Assembly: GCF_905397435.1 (NCBI RefSeq)
Contig: NZ_CAJPVI010000045.1
Span: forward strand, 1-64,000
DNA: 64,000 bases
Reading direction: 5' to 3'
Source: Cupriavidus numazuensis
GTDB taxonomy: Bacteria > Pseudomonadota > Gammaproteobacteria > Burkholderiales > Burkholderiaceae
The notes under the pieces were generated by a model, which saw nothing but the letters and a program-made list of their open reading frames with translations, made no database searches and was not told the origin of the DNA. Of this stretch, positions 62,398-64,000 are shown piece after piece (positions within the stretch are counted from its first letter, which is position 1; each line of letters starts with the position of its first letter). The translations under genes were made by a program, and so were the position numbers.

Positions 62398-63348
62398 ATG
62401 ATCGACAAGGACAGCCTCACGGCTAACGCTGCACTATTTGTTGCCGATCTACTGAAAGCGGGGAGTATCTCCAACCTTGCCCGTAAGCAAGGCGTCTCAG
62501 CGGCAAGCGTTAGTGTCAAGCTTAGTAAGCTTGAGCGCAGACTCGGCATTTGCATCGTGAATCGGACGAGCACGACGTGGCAGCCAACGCCGGAAGGGCT
62601 GGTGATTGCAAGAGCAGGTGAGTCCTTAGGGGTGGCGGTCGCCTCGGCGATATCCAGGCCAGTCGACGATACCGAAAAGCAAAGCTGGGTAAGAGTATGC
62701 GCTCCCACTGGCTTGGGACGACTAGCAATCGGCGATATCGTCGTTGACTTCGCAAAGCTGTTTCCGCACATTGGCGTCTCGCTGCTGTTCGAGAATGCTG
62801 TGACGGACCTTATTGAGAAGGAGGTGGATTTGTCCGTACGCGTGACAAATTCTCCTCCGCCGTCGATGATTGCCCACCAGTTGTTCTCCATCGAGTATGT
62901 GTTGTGCGCGGCCCCGCGGCTGCTCATGCGACATCCATTCATCGAGAAGCCGGGCGATATCGAGACCGCGCCGTTTGTCGGTGCGGCGTTCATCGGCAAT
63001 CACGGCCGGGTCATGGGACGCCATAGGCGAACGTCGTCTACCATTGAACTGCAGCTCGCCCCTTCATTTCAAGTGGGGGAGTTTAACTACGTCAAATTCG
63101 CTACCTTGCACGGACTTGGATTTTCCTTCATGCCTCGATATCTGGTGCGCGAAGAACTGAGGGTCGGCACGCTACGCGAGTTTTTGACAGAGTGGGAATT
63201 TGATCCCTATGGAGAGGCAGTCTATCTGCTCAGGCTGCGCGAGCGCTACGTGAGCCCGGCCGTCTTGGAACTCGCACGGTTTATCCGCGCAGAGTGCGCC
63301 ACGCGATTTCCGCATCTCAAGGCTAAGCAAGTGCAGCCACACAGGTAG
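62398..63348 (+). CDS. LysR-family transcriptional regulator
   Basis: A 316-residue regulator. The helix-turn-helix is ALFVADLLKAGSISNLARKQ, GVSAASVSVKLSKLERRLGI, then CIVNRTSTTWQPTPEG. The effector domain (VRVCAPTGLGRLAIGDIVVD to the end) belongs to the CrgA-like subgroup by its short linker and LSVRVTNSPPPSMIAHQLF segment. It converges on the thioesterase-like gene. Confidence 0.87.
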   Translation: MIDKDSLTANAALFVADLLKAGSISNLARKQGVSAASVSVKLSKLERRLGICIVNRTSTTWQPTPEGLVIARAGESLGVAVASAISRPVDDTEKQSWVRVCAPTGLGRLAIGDIVVDFAKLFPHIGVSLLFENAVTDLIEKEVDLSVRVTNSPPPSMIAHQLFSIEYVLCAAPRLLMRHPFIEKPGDIETAPFVGAAFIGNHGRVMGRHRRTSSTIELQLAPSFQVGEFNYVKFATLHGLGFSFMPRYLVREELRVGTLREFLTEWEFDPYGEAVYLLRLRERYVSPAVLELARFIRAECATRFPHLKAKQVQPHR

Positions 63349-63354
63349 ACTTCC

Positions 63355-63371
63355 CTGTTGCCGAGCAACAG
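63355..63371. terminator. Short hairpin after LysR gene
   Basis: CTGTTGC (63355-63361), 3-nt loop, GCAACAG (63365-63371), followed by AAAAAG. It lies 6 bp after the LysR stop. On the plus strand the tail is A-rich rather than T-rich, so termination efficiency is uncertain. Confidence 0.4.
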
Positions 63372-63425
63372 AAAAAGAAGGGGCCGCTCCGCACGCTCAG
63401 TTGGACCCCAACAGGGGCCCAATGT

Positions 63426-63455
63426 ACGACCGGTGGGCCCATAGAGCCCGGTCGT
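63426..63455 (-). terminator. Hairpin at the thioesterase-like stop
   Basis: ACGACCGG (63426-63433) pairs perfectly with CCGGTCGT (63448-63455), with extra inner GGGC/GCCC pairing. It sits immediately after the stop of the minus-strand gene and probably ends its transcript. There is no T-tract. Confidence 0.5.
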
Positions 63456-64000
63456 CAGCTGGTCTTGTTAAAGAGTGCTATTGTCTGCCGCGCGATCAAG
63501 ACAGGGCGCCCTGCAGAGTTCCAGATTGTTGTGCCCTGCGTGGAGTAGCCATGCCGCACATAGTCAGCCGCGCACTGGAGTAACCACCATCCGTCTGAGG
63601 AGACTGGGCAATCCGCTGGCAGGAAGTCGATCTCCCAAGTCATTGTGCTGAGTGGCACGGCATGCTGGTACATCGCGAATGCGGCCGGGGATAGCGCATC
63701 GGCAAGGGCAAGCAATCCCACGTAGTCAGCCGCCACGTGCTTGTCGCGATGCCGCATCCAGACGAGCATTTCCGGACGACTGCTGGGATTTCCCGGTCGT
63801 CCGCCTCTTACCAAGCGGCCTTCAAAGTGCTGCCTAAATTGGGGTTGATTGGGCCACGTGAAAAGTTCGGGGCACGCTTGCGCTGGAGAGGCCGCTGGCC
63901 AAGGTACGTCCAGAAAGTCTTGATCGATATCCCGTGCCAAACCGAAACAGAAATGAGCCCTGGCGCAGACCCCCGCTTCGCTCTCGATGTCGACACCGAC
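63455..64000 (-). CDS. Thioesterase-like (double-hotdog) protein, 5' end outside window
   Basis: The frame stays open to the right edge, reading GVDIESEAGVCARAHFCFGL before ARDIDQDFLDVPWP, so the gene starts beyond 64000. The second hotdog has FEGRLVRGGRPGNPSSRPEM, LVWMRHRDKHVAADYVGLLA, LADALSPAAFAMYQHAVPLS, then TMTWEIDFLPAD and WLLQCAADYVRHGYSTQGTT. This is the C-terminal half of TesB-like acyl-CoA thioesterase family proteins (LADxxxP, TxxWxIxF patterns). The N-terminal hotdog is not visible. Confidence 0.75.
   Translation of the reverse strand, partial: VGVDIESEAGVCARAHFCFGLARDIDQDFLDVPWPAASPAQACPELFTWPNQPQFRQHFEGRLVRGGRPGNPSSRPEMLVWMRHRDKHVAADYVGLLALADALSPAAFAMYQHAVPLSTMTWEIDFLPADCPVSSDGWWLLQCAADYVRHGYSTQGTTIWNSAGRPVLIARQTIALFNKTS

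Overview
The window looks like accessory chromosome or large-plasmid DNA of a betaproteobacterium of the order Burkholderiales (Cupriavidus/Achromobacter/Bordetella-like). This is inferred from content: six Bug-type periplasmic solute-binding proteins of the tripartite tricarboxylate family, a Burkholderiales-style trimeric porin, many LysR/TetR/AraC regulators, and stacked acyl-CoA ligase, acyl-CoA dehydrogenase, crotonase and CoA-transferase genes. No rRNA, tRNA, CRISPR array, replication gene or conjugation gene was seen.

Layout. 1-8.2 kb: the end of an IS5-type element that cuts an alpha/beta hydrolase, then acetoacetate-CoA ligase, a small monooxygenase-fold protein, an AraC relic, a DmdC-like acyl-CoA dehydrogenase, a Tat-exported Bug protein and an IS607 resolvase relic. 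8.2-17.7 kb (mostly minus strand): MalY-type aminotransferase, DUF169 protein, a decayed acyl-CoA ligase directly behind a Bug gene, a porin, a TnpB relic carrying a complete IS5 element, a LysR regulator and another Bug gene. 18.2-23.1 kb: a crotonase / class III CoA-transferase / Old Yellow Enzyme operon divergent from an AraC regulator. 23.2-27.8 kb: 3-hydroxyacyl-CoA dehydrogenase and a thiolase split by a complete IS66 element. 28-33 kb: epoxide hydrolase and a second small monooxygenase-fold gene diverging from an intergenic region with two identical-type palindromic operators, a TetR gene, then a hotdog-like gene overlapping another TetR gene.

32.8-46.4 kb is the metabolic centre: a soluble PAS histidine kinase and NarL-type regulator are divergent from a long plus-strand operon encoding acyl-CoA dehydrogenase, acyl-CoA ligase, crotonase, FadB/FadJ-like fusion, thiolase, SDR, a second crotonase and a MaoC hydratase. 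It ends in a clear terminator and is followed by an HxlR regulator, a 63-residue protein and a nitronate monooxygenase. This is a complete activation-to-thiolysis beta-oxidation set; the substrate cannot be read from the sequence. Convergent to it on the minus strand are two successive [Bug binding protein + acyl-CoA ligase] pairs (46.5-52.7 kb), paralogous to each other and to the operon's ligase.

53-64 kb: a second TnpB relic with a third copy of the TetR-type operator, LysR, crotonase, succinyl-CoA:3-oxoacid-type CoA-transferase subunits A/B, a two-domain class III CoA-transferase, a Tat-exported Bug protein closely related to the one at 6.3 kb, an NTF2-like protein, a TnpB N-terminal relic, TetR, LysR, and the 3' part of a thioesterase-like gene running off the window. 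The main themes are repeated pairing of a solute receptor with its own CoA ligase, and extensive remodelling by insertion sequences and gene decay. No TctA/TctB membrane subunits are present, so the receptors must rely on transporters encoded elsewhere or serve another role.
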